A DNA stretch of 6,838 nucleotides from Sphaerochaetaceae bacterium (GTDB lineage Bacteria; Spirochaetota; Spirochaetia; Sphaerochaetales; Sphaerochaetaceae), in contig JAKSPF010000067.1 in NCBI GenBank assembly GCA_024405065.1, positions 1 through 6,838 of the forward strand, in the 5' to 3' direction. The first letter of the stretch is position 1, and each line of letters starts with the position of its first letter. Under the pieces are notes generated by a model. It worked only from the letters and a program-made list of their open reading frames with translations, did not search any database and had not been told where the DNA came from. Positions 5,574 to 6,838 of this stretch are shown here, in pieces. The position numbers were made by a program, and so were the translations under genes.

Positions 5574-6838
5574 ATGAAAAAATTTTACTTATACCTTGTT
5601 TTGATAATCGCATTGTTTTTCACAGCCTGCAATCAGGATAAAGCCGAAGGGCTGTTCAGTGCTGTTGCAGATTCTGCAGATACTGCAAAAGAACGTATCC
5701 AAAAGGTAATATACGTTGACGGTGACACAACAACAACCGGCTCAAAGATTTACTTTCTCAGTTCAAACGGCATAGGTTACTATGAGCTTCTTGCCTATAC
5801 CCCATCAACAAAGAAAAGAACGTGGTCTGAAATCAAACATGTACCGGGTCTTGAAAGTGAAGAAGAGTGGCGTTATGACAATGCCTATATGCCTGATGGA
5901 AATACAATCTATTTTATTCTTGACTTCGGCTCATACAAGGATAACGGCGCATATCTCCTGATGTACAAAAAAGATGCATCGGGAAAATGGGATTTGGCAG
6001 ATTTACCTGATAGTTGGGAAAGTGTGATAAACAAAGACGGGAGGGATAACTTCCAAAGACTGCCGGTTACATATCAGGGAAAGGAATACCAGCTTGTACT
6101 GGTGAAAATGGCAAATACCCTCACCCCCAACGGCTATTTCACAACCTACAAATACAACAAATCATCTACGGGAGAAAACAGACATTTTCTTGATCAGGTT
6201 TTCAAAATCAACTCTGACGGAAGTTGCGTTGACACAGAGATCGGTTCAACCGGTCTTTTCGGAGGAAAATTCCTCACCAACATAATAACAAGCAACCCGA
6301 GCGGAACAGACGAAAATTCTCTTGTATATCTTGTAAGACATACAGATAAAAACGAAACAAATGCTGCAGAGGAATACAGATATTATATTTATGATCCGAA
6401 TAATCCGTCAAAGGAATTTTCCTCATGTATATACAGTTTCATAAATGATGATGACTCACCTCAGGAGATTATCGGCATACAGGAAGCGACAAATGGCAAT
6501 TACTATGTTGCCAACAAAAGCCCCAAACTTTACAAATGCACAATAGATACCACAAACTATGAAAGTGTGTATGTGAAAACTCTGGAAAGCGTAAGTTACA
6601 CATGTATTCCCATGCAATCTTTCTCTTATGGCTCCAAAGTTTATTTGAAAAGCACGTCATACATCAACGAGTATGATACTGTTTCCGGAAAATCCGTTTC
6701 ATGGTCAACAGGATGGGCAAGTAAGATTCACAATCTTGATATTGCAAACTTTCTCGTAAAAGGAGACTGTCTTTATACAGGCACATTGAAAAACGGAATT
6801 TTTGCAGTTCTTCTGCTGACATTCATACGGTCAATGGC
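5574..6838 (+). CDS. Putative lipoprotein with repeated beta-strand units, 3' end outside window
   Basis: An ATG after GGAGG opens a frame of 421 codons with no stop before the window edge, so the gene is partial. MKKFYLYLVLIIALFFTAC is a lipoprotein signal with Cys19 as the lipidated residue. FFTA is a loose, spirochaete-like lipobox, and Asn20 follows. The mature part is polar and rich in Tyr, Ser, Thr, Asn, Asp and Lys. Segments opening with Gly or Asn and a Y/F-containing strand recur near 56 (GSKIYFLSS), 109 (GNTIYFILD), 169 (GKEYQLVLV), 248 (NSLVYLVRH), 308 (GNYYVANKS), 353 (GSKVYLKST) and 397 (GDCLYTGTL), spaced about 45-80 residues. This resembles beta-propeller blades, an inference from pattern only. 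I do not recognise the family. It follows the barrel-like protein by 12 bp, suggesting an envelope pair. The last codons turn abruptly hydrophobic (AVLLLTFIRSM), which may reflect a lost base near 6809. Confidence 0.8.
   Translation, partial: MKKFYLYLVLIIALFFTACNQDKAEGLFSAVADSADTAKERIQKVIYVDGDTTTTGSKIYFLSSNGIGYYELLAYTPSTKKRTWSEIKHVPGLESEEEWRYDNAYMPDGNTIYFILDFGSYKDNGAYLLMYKKDASGKWDLADLPDSWESVINKDGRDNFQRLPVTYQGKEYQLVLVKMANTLTPNGYFTTYKYNKSSTGENRHFLDQVFKINSDGSCVDTEIGSTGLFGGKFLTNIITSNPSGTDENSLVYLVRHTDKNETNAAEEYRYYIYDPNNPSKEFSSCIYSFINDDDSPQEIIGIQEATNGNYYVANKSPKLYKCTIDTTNYESVYVKTLESVSYTCIPMQSFSYGSKVYLKSTSYINEYDTVSGKSVSWSTGWASKIHNLDIANFLVKGDCLYTGTLKNGIFAVLLLTFIRSM

Noticed and set aside
6447..6456. 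GATGATGATGAC triplet run as a possible repeat expansion
   Set aside because: Only a short Asp run in coding sequence, without tandem structure beyond three units.
6469..6660. 63-codon open frame on the minus strand inside the lipoprotein gene
   Set aside because: The plus-strand frame has a binding site, lipoprotein signal and continuous beta-rich coding through this stretch. The reverse frame has none of these.

Overview
The window (6838 bp) holds six protein-coding genes in two divergent units. It reads as ordinary chromosome from a diderm bacterium, most likely a spirochaete of the Treponema/Sphaerochaeta type. The grounds are a small signal-peptide protein with the strand pattern of an outer-membrane beta-barrel, followed by a lipoprotein with a loose spirochaete-like lipobox (FFTAC). 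From memory, not checked here, Treponema pallidum has folD (TP0732) beside TP0733, a predicted eight-stranded OmpW-like barrel, which matches the arrangement seen here. The genus is an inference.

Minus strand, positions 10-4834: folD, miaB, a class-U-like sirtuin gene and typA/bipA, in that order of transcription. The genes overlap by about 20, 8 and 4 bases, so this looks like one polycistronic, translationally coupled operon. FolD makes methylene- and formyl-tetrahydrofolate. MiaB methylthiolates A37 of tRNAs. The sirtuin is an NAD-dependent protein deacylase. TypA/BipA is a ribosome-associated GTPase. The common thread is housekeeping around one-carbon metabolism, tRNA modification and ribosome function. 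A sigma70-type promoter (-35 TTGAAT, 17-bp spacer, -10 TATAGT) and a GGAGG ribosome binding site lie just upstream of folD.

Positions 4835-4949: a 115-bp divergent intergenic region carrying the folD promoter, a possible -10 box for the other direction, and a small dyad (AACAGA-N12-TCTGTT) between them. A short repeat and palindrome around the folD start codon could form a hairpin over the ribosome binding site.

Plus strand, positions 4950-6838: a 203-aa exported protein with about eight predicted amphipathic beta-strands, then 12 bp later a lipoprotein gene that runs off the right edge. The two probably form an envelope pair. The lipoprotein is not a family I recognise. Its recurring G-x-x-(Y/F) strand openings suggest a beta-propeller-like fold.

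I see no tRNA, rRNA, CRISPR array, transposase, phage gene or integration site. The best candidates for something undescribed are the barrel/lipoprotein pair and the folD leader structure. I do not see a clear new defence or mobile system.
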